From an uncultured Spartobacteria bacterium (GTDB lineage Bacteria; Verrucomicrobiota; Verrucomicrobiia; Chthoniobacterales; UBA6821), in assembly GCA_903831635.1 (NCBI GenBank), contig CAIKYN010000206.1, forward strand, positions 1 to 12,699: a stretch of 12,699 bases of DNA, given 5' to 3'. Both the position numbers and the translations under genes were made by a program. The notes beneath the pieces are model-generated. The model was not told the DNA's origin. It saw only the letters and a program-made list of their open reading frames with translations, and did not search any database. Positions 6,579 to 12,699 of the stretch are shown piece by piece (within the stretch, counting starts at the first letter, position 1; each line of letters starts with the position of its first letter).

Positions 6579-7763
6579 TCATTTTTTTGATTCCTCCGAA
6601 ATCGGAGGGAGAAAGCGGACGCGGCGGTCATCCCGAGGGAGGCGGATTGTGAAGAGCATTCCCTGCCCCTGTGCACTCTGGATCATGATCTCACCCCCAT
6701 GGGCCCGCACGATGCGCTGGACGATATTGAGTCCCAGGCCGGAGCCGTTTTCCTTGGTGGTGTAGTAGGGTTGGAAGATGGTGCCGACTTTGGAGGGATC
6801 GATTCCTCCACCTGTGTCTCCAATGCTTACCCAGACATGGGAGTCATCACAGGCTGTGCCGATACGCAGATGTCCGGTGCTCCCCATGGCTTGGAAGCTG
6901 TTCCTGATGACATTGTAAAGAGCCTGCCGGAACTGATCCCGATCCAGCGAGACCTTTGGGAGATGCTTTGCGGGAAAGAGGTCCACCGTGATGCCACGGT
7001 CCTCCACTTCGTTGCGGAGAAACTCTACTGTTTCCAGAATCAGTGCATTGAAGTCGGTCGGCTTACACTCGAGAGGGGCAGGTCGGACGGCTTTCAGAAA
7101 CTGGGTGATGATCTGGTCGAGACGTTTCACCTCGCCGCGGGCCACCGCGACGGAGTCAGCCACTTCTTTCTGATCAACTTTGGAGAGAGAGGGCTTTCTC
7201 AGGCGACGCTCCAGAAGCTGAAGCTGGATATCGAGCGAATTGAGAGGATTTCCGATCTCGTGTGCCACGCCCGCTGCAAGGAGCGTCACGGCGGAGAGAC
7301 GCTCGCTCTCGATCGTTTCCTGAGTCTCACGCCGTTCCTCGGTGATGTCGCGCAGGATAATGGCTCTGCCCACCAGTTCGCGCTGAGCGATTTCCTTTTC
7401 GTCACTCATCAGAGGACTGACATAGAAGTTGAGAAAGCGGTGCTCGGGGTAAAAGACCTCCAGGTCCCGACTCATGACATCACCGGGACGTGCCACCGAC
7501 TTGAGTTCCAGACCGGGAATAGCCTGAGCCAGACTCCGTCCCATGTGTTCAGCGCCATTCATCCCGAAGAACGAGCAGGCCGCCTTGTTCATGTAGATGA
7601 TGTGATCCTGTGGGTCGGTAACGACAACACCTTCCAAGATGGCGTTAAAAATGGTCTCCAGAAATCCTTTCTCTTTGGAGAGGATTTGAAGGTAGTGGCC
7701 GATATCGGCCGGTTCCACAAATCGGATCCGCTCGACAAGCCTGTCGATGAATCCCGCGTTCAT
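6579..7763 (-). CDS. Soluble PAS-domain sensor histidine kinase (NtrB/AtoS-like architecture)
   Basis: The 394-residue protein has no membrane span or signal peptide. After a helical N-terminus, a PAS domain covers about residues 34-145 (ILEGVVVTDPQDHIIYMN near its start, RAIILRDITEERR at its end). The HisKA dimerisation helix follows with the phospho-acceptor in GVAHEIGNPL (H168). The ATP-binding domain has an N box (YNVIRNSFQAM, N288), G1 box DTGGGI (316-321) and G2 box GSGLGL (340-345), so it should be active. It is a cytoplasmic sensor; ligand and partner are unknown. No response regulator gene is in the window. Its ATG overlaps the pepF stop by one base (TGATG), so its translation is probably coupled to pepF. 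It ends with two Lys codons within a run of seven A before the TGA. A regulator elsewhere, or beyond bcp, would be needed for signalling. Confidence 0.92.
   Translation of the reverse strand: MNAGFIDRLVERIRFVEPADIGHYLQILSKEKGFLETIFNAILEGVVVTDPQDHIIYMNKAACSFFGMNGAEHMGRSLAQAIPGLELKSVARPGDVMSRDLEVFYPEHRFLNFYVSPLMSDEKEIAQRELVGRAIILRDITEERRETQETIESERLSAVTLLAAGVAHEIGNPLNSLDIQLQLLERRLRKPSLSKVDQKEVADSVAVARGEVKRLDQIITQFLKAVRPAPLECKPTDFNALILETVEFLRNEVEDRGITVDLFPAKHLPKVSLDRDQFRQALYNVIRNSFQAMGSTGHLRIGTACDDSHVWVSIGDTGGGIDPSKVGTIFQPYYTTKENGSGLGLNIVQRIVRAHGGEIMIQSAQGQGMLFTIRLPRDDRRVRFLPPISEESKK
6593..6608 (-). other. Short perfect hairpin at the 3' end of the kinase gene
   Basis: CCTCCG (6593-6598) pairs with CGGAGG (6603-6608) around a 4-nt loop, within the last ten kinase codons. 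On the minus strand it is followed by A-rich rather than U-rich sequence, so it does not look like an intrinsic terminator. It may protect a transcript 3' end or be chance. Confidence 0.3.
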
Positions 7764-9640
7764 CAGTTGGTCCCGCTGGAAACAGTGAGGAGTTCCTCAA
7801 GTTCCATGACCCTGCGCTCGAAGAGCGCTAGGGCGGCATGCACCGGTTCCGGTGAATCCATATTGACGCCCGCCTCGGCTAGCGTCTCAATCGGGAACTT
7901 GCTACCCCCGCTCTTTAGGAATCCGAAATAGCGCTCGGTGTCGCCGGTCTTGAGAACCTGATCCGCCAGGGTGATGGCGGCCGAGATTCCGGTGGCGTAC
8001 TTGTAGACATAGAAGGCGCTGTAGAAGTGTGGGATGCGCAGGCACTCCAGTTCAAGTTCCTCATCGATCACAACACCACTTCCGAAGTAGGTGTCCAAGA
8101 GTTCACGATACATCTTGCGGAAGCTCTCGAGAGTGAGGGCAGCTCCGGATTCCTCGGCGGCATGGGAGATTTTTTCAAATTCCGCGAACATCGTCTGTCT
8201 GAAGAGCGTACCACGCAGATCGTCGATTTGACGGTTGATCAGGTAGGCGCGCATGGAGCGATCCTTGGTCTCTGAAAGCAGATGCTCGGTGAGGAGAATC
8301 TCGTTAAAGGTCGAGGCGACTTCGGCAAGGAAAATGGGGTAATGGTAATTCTGGAAGCTTTGAGTTTTTCTCGAATACCAGGTATGCATCGAGTGACCTG
8401 CCTCATGAGCCAGCGTGTAGATGTCAGAGAAGACATCCTGCTTGTAGTTCATCAGGATGTAGGGGGGGGCCTGATAGGTTCCGTAGGAGAAGGCTCCGCT
8501 ACGCTTCCCCTTGTTCTCGTAGCGGTCACACCAGCGCTCTTCCCGAAGACCTCGCCCAAGAGTCTCGGTGTATTCGGCTCCCAGCGGATGGAGTGATTGG
8601 AGAACCATTCCGATCGCTTCGTCAAACGGGACATCGCTCTGAACCGCCGACACCAACGGGGCGTAGGTGTCATAGACATGCAGGTCGGGTAGATTAAAGA
8701 CCTGTTGGCGTAGCGCATAGTACTTGTGAAGCACGGGTAGTCGTGAACGGACTGCCTCGATCAGGCTGTCGTAGACGGCCACCGGGACATTGTCGGGGAA
8801 GAGCGAGGCTTCGCGGGCCGAGGGATAATGACGTGCTTTGGCAAGGAAAACATCCGCTTTGATCGAGTTCGCAAGTGAACTGGCGAGCGTGTAGCGATGG
8901 GCTGTGAACTCTGTATAAAACTTATCAAACGCCTCCTTGCGGACGGAACGGTCTGGACGCTGCAACAGGGAGGAGAAGCTGCTCTGGGTCAGTTCGACTT
9001 CCTGCCCACGATCGTTGCGCACCGTGCCGAAGGTCATGTCGACATTCGTCAGTTGGGAGAAGGTCTCGTGATGCCCTCCGATCGTCGGCATCGAGAGGGA
9101 GATCAGGCGTTCCTCCTTGTTGCTAAGAATATGCGGTTTAAGACGGCGAAGTCGTAGCAGGGAGGTCTTCCAATCCGCTAGGAGCGGTTCTGTTAGAAAT
9201 TCTTCAAAGGTCGTATCAGGGATCTCCTGGATCTCCGGGGCTACCCAGGAGCAGGCCTCGCTGATCTTTGCACAGAGCGAGGAGAGGCGCCCATCGCGGT
9301 CCAGTGCCTGGGCATTCGAGCTATCCTCGGAAAGGCGAAGGCCGGCATATTGGGCAAGACGTTCGGTGGAGCGGTCCAGTGAGCTTTCGAAGTTCAGTGC
9401 GGAGGCAAGATCCGAGGCACTTTTACCCAAAGTACCCTTGAAGGCATGGATCCTTTCGTAACGGGATGCGAGATCGGAGAATTCGGATTCCCAGTCCGCA
9501 TCATCTGCAAAAATGGGTGTCAGATCCCACGTGTCACCGGCGGGGACTTCACTGCGGCTTTTGAGTGTGGAGAGCGGTGCATCTCCGGAGAGATCAGCGA
9601 TCCAAGCGACCTGATGGTCACGACCGTGGACGAGAGACAT
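7763..9640 (-). CDS. pepF: Oligoendopeptidase F (M3B family zinc peptidase)
   Basis: The 625-residue protein matches PepF along its length. Near the N-terminus it has the RSEVPAGDTWDLTPIF segment typical of the family (about 29-44). The zinc site is HEAGH (412-416) with the third ligand E440 in LAEVASTFNE, the expected spacing. The segment before the site (SGAFSYGTYQAPPYILMNY) and the late IPHFYSAFYVYKYATGIS region also fit the M3B fold. PepF is cytoplasmic and cuts short peptides, usually of about 7-17 residues, fitting a neighbour to a peptide importer. About 25 residues precede the usual family start; no other in-frame start exists there, so the ATG at 9640 is kept despite a weak ribosome site. 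It begins 6 nt after gpmA and overlaps the kinase start. Confidence 0.95.
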   Translation of the reverse strand: MSLVHGRDHQVAWIADLSGDAPLSTLKSRSEVPAGDTWDLTPIFADDADWESEFSDLASRYERIHAFKGTLGKSASDLASALNFESSLDRSTERLAQYAGLRLSEDSSNAQALDRDGRLSSLCAKISEACSWVAPEIQEIPDTTFEEFLTEPLLADWKTSLLRLRRLKPHILSNKEERLISLSMPTIGGHHETFSQLTNVDMTFGTVRNDRGQEVELTQSSFSSLLQRPDRSVRKEAFDKFYTEFTAHRYTLASSLANSIKADVFLAKARHYPSAREASLFPDNVPVAVYDSLIEAVRSRLPVLHKYYALRQQVFNLPDLHVYDTYAPLVSAVQSDVPFDEAIGMVLQSLHPLGAEYTETLGRGLREERWCDRYENKGKRSGAFSYGTYQAPPYILMNYKQDVFSDIYTLAHEAGHSMHTWYSRKTQSFQNYHYPIFLAEVASTFNEILLTEHLLSETKDRSMRAYLINRQIDDLRGTLFRQTMFAEFEKISHAAEESGAALTLESFRKMYRELLDTYFGSGVVIDEELELECLRIPHFYSAFYVYKYATGISAAITLADQVLKTGDTERYFGFLKSGGSKFPIETLAEAGVNMDSPEPVHAALALFERRVMELEELLTVSSGTN

Positions 9641-9646
9641 GAGCTG

Positions 9647-10396
9647 TTACTTCTGAGCCTTGCCCTGTGAGGCTACGGCTGCCGCTGCTGCTGCGATAGC
9701 CTCTTGGTCGCCTAGATAGTAGTGGCGGATCGGTTTCAGGTTGTCATCCAACTCATAGACGAGGGGGATGCCGGTGGGAATGTTTAGGGCTAAGACCTCA
9801 TCCTCACTCAGGTTATCGAAGTACTTCACAAGCGCGCGAAGGGTATTCCCGTGAGCGGTCACCAGAACCTTCTCTCCGCGCTTCACCGCAGGGGCGATCT
9901 CGCTGTGCCAGTAGGGGAGAACGCGATCCACGGTGTCCTTCAGGCATTCGGTTTGAGGAAGTTCGGCCTCGGGCACATCCTTGTAGCGGGGATCATGACC
10001 AGGGAAGCGTTCGTCGCTCTTCTCCAGGGCTGGAGGGGGAACATCGTAACTGCGGCGCCAGATGAGAACCTGATCGTCTCCAAACTTTGTGGCGGTTTCG
10101 GCCTTGTTCAGTCCCTGCAGGGAGCCGTAGTGACGCTCGTTCAGGCGCCAGGAGCGCTCGATCGGAATCCAGAGTTCATCAAGTTCATCCAGGATCATCC
10201 AGTTGGTGCGCAGGGCGCGCTTCAGAACGGAGACAAACGAGCGATCGAAGGAATAACCCTCTTGCTTGAGAAGCTGACCGGCGGCCTTGGCCTCGCCGAG
10301 GCCCTTGGCATTGAGATCAACATCGGTCCAACCGGTGAAACGGTTTTCTTGGTTCCAAGTGCTTTCGCCGTGGCGGATGAGAACGAGTTTAAACAT
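9647..10396 (-). CDS. gpmA: 2,3-bisphosphoglycerate-dependent phosphoglycerate mutase
   Basis: The 249-residue protein interconverts 2- and 3-phosphoglycerate in glycolysis and gluconeogenesis. It starts MFKLVLIRHGES, with catalytic H9 in the RHG motif, followed by NRFTGWTDVDL. RLNERHYGSLQG contains the proton-transfer glutamate (E87), and TAHGNTLRALV holds the second catalytic histidine (H182). NIPTGIPLVYEL near residue 205 is also characteristic. The C-terminus carries an alanine-rich tail (about 233-241) that resembles the flexible tails in this family. The length matches GpmA of other bacteria. The start lies just downstream of the terminator at 10414-10440, so it should begin a new transcript that continues into pepF (6-nt gap) and the kinase. 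A TAAAAT box (minus strand, 10407-10402) is a possible -10 element, but it lies so close to the ATG that it would give an almost leaderless mRNA. Confidence 0.96.
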   Translation of the reverse strand: MFKLVLIRHGESTWNQENRFTGWTDVDLNAKGLGEAKAAGQLLKQEGYSFDRSFVSVLKRALRTNWMILDELDELWIPIERSWRLNERHYGSLQGLNKAETATKFGDDQVLIWRRSYDVPPPALEKSDERFPGHDPRYKDVPEAELPQTECLKDTVDRVLPYWHSEIAPAVKRGEKVLVTAHGNTLRALVKYFDNLSEDEVLALNIPTGIPLVYELDDNLKPIRHYYLGDQEAIAAAAAAVASQGKAQK

Positions 10397-10413
10397 TCCA
10401 ATATTTTACTCAG

Positions 10414-10440
10414 AAAAACCCACCTTTGGAAAGGTTGGGT
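10414..10440 (-). terminator. Intrinsic terminator of the dpp-DUF202 unit
   Basis: Read on the minus strand, ACCCAACCTTT pairs with AAAGGTGGGT (one bulged base) around a tight CC turn, and five T residues follow directly (plus-strand A run 10414-10418). It lies 17 nt after the DUF202 stop and ends 17 nt before the gpmA start, cleanly separating the ABC transporter unit from the gpmA unit. Confidence 0.8.
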
Positions 10441-10457
10441 CTTAAGGCGCTTCTACC

Positions 10458-10835
10458 TTAGGCTATGGCAAGAAACTTGCTGATGTAGAGTAGTACCAAG
10501 ATCGCGAGGACGATGAAGATGCCGCCGGTCACAAGAACGCTGTGGATTCCGTAGGTTTCCTCCTTCTCGCTCTTCAATCGGCGTGTGGTGATGACGAAGC
10601 GTCCGGTGGAAAGGAGCATGATCAGTAGACCAAGTGCCGCGAGAATAATTCCTGCTTCACGACCGAAGGCTGAGCCCGGCGGGATCAGTCCCTCGTTAAT
10701 GCTTCTGGTAAAGTAATGGACAAGCAGGTCAAAGCGCTCGAGCAGGAATCCAAAGGCAATCAGCGCAAGAGCTGTCCTCATCCAGGCCAGGTAGGTCCGC
10801 TCGTTGGCCGCAAGATCGTTATAATGGGGAATCAT
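10458..10835 (-). CDS. DUF202 (YidH-like) small inner membrane protein
   Basis: With the start at 10835 the product has 125 residues. It contains the DUF202 signature LAANERTYLAWMRTALALI (8-26) and three hydrophobic spans at about 14-33, 60-80 and 98-120, the usual layout. The family's function is unknown. An ATG 60 nt further upstream keeps the frame open, but the added 20 residues are low-complexity and lie inside dppD. The 10835 start forms an ATGA overlap with the dppD stop and matches the family N-terminus, so I prefer it. Coupling to dppD ties it to the peptide importer unit, in the slot where dppF would often be. The terminator at 10414-10440 follows. Confidence 0.9.
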   Translation of the reverse strand: MIPHYNDLAANERTYLAWMRTALALIAFGFLLERFDLLVHYFTRSINEGLIPPGSAFGREAGIILAALGLLIMLLSTGRFVITTRRLKSEKEETYGIHSVLVTGGIFIVLAILVLLYISKFLAIA

Positions 10836-11653
10836 GGATTGGTATGCTCTATGGTTGGAAGTCGCCGCCGGTGGTCGCCGAGCCGCGGGATGCAAGCAAT
10901 CAAGGCCTTGGTATAGGGATGCTGGGGGGCTTTGAGGACCTGCTCGGTTACACCGTATTCGACGATCTCACCCCGGTACATGACCGCCACGTGACGGGCC
11001 AGGCCTCGGATGATGGCGAAGTTATGGGTGATCAGCATGACAGCCATGCCAAGATCCCGCTGGAGTTCCCGGAGTTTATCGAGGATCTGCTTCTGGATTG
11101 TGACATCCAGTGCCGTGGTTGGCTCGTCAGCGATCAAGAGATCGGGCCGTGCAGAAAGTGCCATGGCAATCATCACGCGCTGCTGCATACCGCCGCTCAG
11201 TTGATGGGGATAGTCGTTCAGTCGCGTTGCAGGATCAATGATACCCACGGCGTCGAGCCATCTGATGATCTCTGCATTGATATCCGTCACGTCAGGACGA
11301 TGGAGTTGGATCATCTCGGCCATCTGACTCCGGATCGAATAGACGGGATTCAGCGAGGTGGAGGGCTCTTGGAAGATGTAGGCGATCTTACCCCCACGCA
11401 CTTTGCGGAGTTCTGCATCGGATGCAGAGAGTAAATCCTGCCCTTCAAAAGTGATGCTTCCACCTTGATAGATGGCGGGGGGAGAGGGGAGTAGTCTTGT
11501 GATTGCTAGGGCCGTGACGCTTTTTCCACTTCCGCTCTCACCAACGATCGCAAGGGTTTCACCACGACCGATTTCCAAGGAGATTCCTTTAACGGCTGGA
11601 ATCACTCCATTCGGGGTGGAGAAGCCTATTTGCAGGTTTTCTATGTTGAGCAT
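10832..11653 (-). CDS. dppD: Dipeptide/oligopeptide ABC transporter ATP-binding protein (DppD/OppD-like)
   Basis: The 273-residue ATPase has Walker A GESGSGKS (38-45), Q-loop Q95 in FQEPSTSLNP, signature LSGGMQQ (152-158), Walker B LLIADEP (172-178) and switch histidine H210 in ITHN. HPYTKALIACIPRL (245-258) is the start of the oligopeptide/dipeptide C-terminal extension that defines this subgroup. It powers uptake together with the DppB/DppC channel. The protein stops soon after that motif at about 273 residues, whereas typical DppD/OppD run past 320 and end with a cysteine-containing GCxFxxRC segment, which is absent. No second ATPase (DppF) follows; DUF202 does, with an ATGA overlap. Whether it works as a homodimer or pairs with a DppF encoded elsewhere cannot be told. 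The substrate is assumed from family and could also be nickel or another oligopeptide-type ligand. Confidence 0.93.
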   Translation of the reverse strand: MLNIENLQIGFSTPNGVIPAVKGISLEIGRGETLAIVGESGSGKSVTALAITRLLPSPPAIYQGGSITFEGQDLLSASDAELRKVRGGKIAYIFQEPSTSLNPVYSIRSQMAEMIQLHRPDVTDINAEIIRWLDAVGIIDPATRLNDYPHQLSGGMQQRVMIAMALSARPDLLIADEPTTALDVTIQKQILDKLRELQRDLGMAVMLITHNFAIIRGLARHVAVMYRGEIVEYGVTEQVLKAPQHPYTKALIACIPRLGDHRRRLPTIEHTNP

Positions 11654-11659
11654 GGGGAA

Positions 11660-12535
11660 TCAGCTTCTGGATTCGGCGGCTTCGCGAAGCGCGTCTCCTG
11701 CCAAATAGAATGACAGTGAGGCGATCAGGATGGCGAGTCCCGGAAAGAGGTTTAGCCACCAAGCGTCGAGGAGGTAGGTTTTTCCATCTGCGATGATATT
11801 CCCCCAGGTCGCCTGAGGGGGTTGGACACCGAAGCCTAGGAAGCTGAGTCCTGCCTCCTGGAGGATCGCATCGGGGATTCCCAAGACTGCGGTGACAAGG
11901 ATCGGAGCGGCTGCATTAGGCAGGATGTGACGGGTGATGATATGCCATGCTTTCTGACCTAGGACTCGGGCGCTCTTCACATATTCCGTTTCCCTGAGCG
12001 TTAGGAATTCAGTGCGGACAAGGCGGGCTGTTCCGGTCCAGCTTACCAGGCCGATCACGATGACAATATTCAGCAGGCTGGGACCAAGCAGGGCGACCAC
12101 GGTGAGGATCAGGAAGAAGGTCGGGAAGCAAAGGAGGGCATCGACCGCACGCATCAGGATCTGATCGATGATGCCCCCGAAGTAACCTGCAATGGCCCCC
12201 ACGGTCATGCCGATCCCGAGAGAAACCGCCACGGCGACAAGCCCGACGGTGAGAGAGATAGAAGCACCGTGGAGCATCCGTGAGAGGACATCGCGACCCA
12301 AATTGTCGGTTCCCATCCAATGCTGTGGCGAAGGCGGGAGGAGTTTTAGCTCGAGGTTCGTCTGGTTGGGATTGCAGGGCCAGTCATGTCCGGTTGCGGA
12401 TAGAAGGACGATTCCCCCCGCGATGAGGGTTAAAAAGAAAATGATCGTCACAGAGGGAATCGCTACCGGATTCGCCCAAAAACGCAGGAGTACCCGTGAT
12501 GTCGGGGTTTCGGTGAGAGGTTGTGTGCCGTGCAT
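11660..12535 (-). CDS. dppC: Dipeptide/oligopeptide ABC transporter permease (DppC/OppC-like)
   Basis: The 291-residue permease has an N-terminal span at about 26-46, a periplasmic loop with HWMGTDNLGRDVLSRML (72-88), a hallmark of DppC/OppC, and five more hydrophobic spans. The cytoplasmic EAA loop that docks on the ATPase is at about 184-207 (YVKSARVLG...HILPN). The C-terminus DALREAAESRS fits the family ending. An upstream in-frame ATG at 12622 would add 29 residues overlapping dppB. The start at 12535 lies 4 nt after the dppB stop, has a modest TGGA 10 nt upstream and gives the expected N-terminus, so I use it. The gap to dppD is 6 nt, indicating one operon. Membrane location: inner membrane. 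Confidence 0.94.
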   Translation of the reverse strand: MHGTQPLTETPTSRVLLRFWANPVAIPSVTIIFFLTLIAGGIVLLSATGHDWPCNPNQTNLELKLLPPSPQHWMGTDNLGRDVLSRMLHGASISLTVGLVAVAVSLGIGMTVGAIAGYFGGIIDQILMRAVDALLCFPTFFLILTVVALLGPSLLNIVIVIGLVSWTGTARLVRTEFLTLRETEYVKSARVLGQKAWHIITRHILPNAAAPILVTAVLGIPDAILQEAGLSFLGFGVQPPQATWGNIIADGKTYLLDAWWLNLFPGLAILIASLSFYLAGDALREAAESRS

Positions 12536-12539
12536 GATT

Positions 12540-12699
12540 TTATTCCAGACGGACTCTTGGGTCGACCGCCGCGGAGAGAAGATCCGAGATGAGGTTTCCA
12601 AGGAGTACCAACGCTGCAACAACGAAGTTCAGGGCGACCAGCATGGGGTAGTCGCGTTCCAACACGGCCTCGTAACCGAGTCTTCCCATGCCAGGGTAG
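12540..12699 (-). CDS. dppB: Dipeptide/oligopeptide ABC transporter permease, C-terminal end (DppB/OppB-like, partial)
   Basis: The minus-strand frame from the window edge to a TAA at 12542-12540 encodes 52 residues: YPGMGRLGYEAVLERDYPML, then a hydrophobic span of about 15 residues, then NLISDLLSAAVDPRVRLE. This matches the conserved C-terminus of DppB/OppB permeases (PGxGxLxxxAxxxRDYPxxxG, final span, NLxxDLxYxxxDPRxR). It is the partner of DppC in the channel. The 5' part, and probably the substrate-binding protein gene, lie beyond the window. Confidence 0.9.
   Translation of the reverse strand, partial: YPGMGRLGYEAVLERDYPMLVALNFVVAALVLLGNLISDLLSAAVDPRVRLE

Noticed and set aside
6416..6652. 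78-codon plus-strand ORF across the bcp-kinase gap
   Set aside because: It overlaps the start of bcp and the end of the kinase gene antisense and crosses the repeat; the translation is low-complexity.
6699..7931. 410-codon plus-strand ORF opposite the kinase gene
   Set aside because: It is fully antisense to clear kinase and pepF coding sequence, and its translation shows no family motif. It looks like a shadow of the real genes.
9851..10483. 210-codon plus-strand ORF opposite gpmA
   Set aside because: Antisense to gpmA with its catalytic motifs, and it runs across the terminator.
10836..10895. Extended DUF202 start at 10895
   Set aside because: The extra 20 residues are low-complexity and lie within dppD; the ATGA overlap at 10835 and the family N-terminus favour the shorter protein.
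10844..11434. 196-codon plus-strand ORF opposite dppD
   Set aside because: Antisense to an unambiguous ABC ATPase with all motifs intact; no independent support.
12536..12622. Extended dppC start at 12622
   Set aside because: It would overlap the conserved DppB C-terminus in another frame and add 29 residues not expected in DppC; the 12535 start has normal operon spacing.

Overview
The window looks like chromosomal DNA from a member of the Verrucomicrobiota or a close relative in the PVC group. The best evidence is a protein at 1699-2157 that matches the Minf_1886-type family, conserved but uncharacterised in Planctomycetes and Verrucomicrobia. It sits beside a DUF1844 protein and a two-domain M16 peptidase. 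Base composition is moderate to high GC and fairly even. I see no insertion sequence, integrase, tRNA, rRNA or CRISPR array.

Left half, plus strand (1-5955): the 3' end of an unidentified gene; a secreted protein of unknown function that resembles a degenerate metallopeptidase; a 46-residue single-span membrane ORF; the Minf_1886-family protein; a large secreted M16 peptidase whose start overlaps the previous stop (ATGA); a DUF1844 protein with a histidine-rich tail; and a secreted chalcone-isomerase-like protein 2 nt further on. Apart from the small ORF these could form one envelope-directed expression unit. A terminator-like hairpin lies inside the end of the Minf_1886 reading frame, and a C-rich tract (potential G-quadruplex on the other strand) precedes the DUF1844 gene.

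Right half, minus strand (12699-5977), read in transcription order: dppB (3' end only), dppC, dppD and a DUF202 membrane protein form a dipeptide/oligopeptide ABC importer unit that ends at a good intrinsic terminator (10414-10440). Then come gpmA, pepF (oligoendopeptidase F), a soluble PAS histidine kinase whose start overlaps the pepF stop, a short intergenic region with an 8-bp tandem repeat, and bcp (peroxiredoxin). The two strands converge between 5955 and 5977. Peptide uptake, intracellular peptide hydrolysis and glycolysis are therefore adjacent, which fits a heterotroph using proteinaceous substrates.

I did not find a clear new multi-gene system. The items most worth following are the in-frame terminator-like hairpin ahead of the M16 gene, the uncharacterised cluster Minf_1886/M16/DUF1844/CHI-like, the kinase coupled to pepF without a response regulator, and the possible dispersed repeat upstream of bcp. 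No function was verified by a database search; all assignments come from reading motifs.
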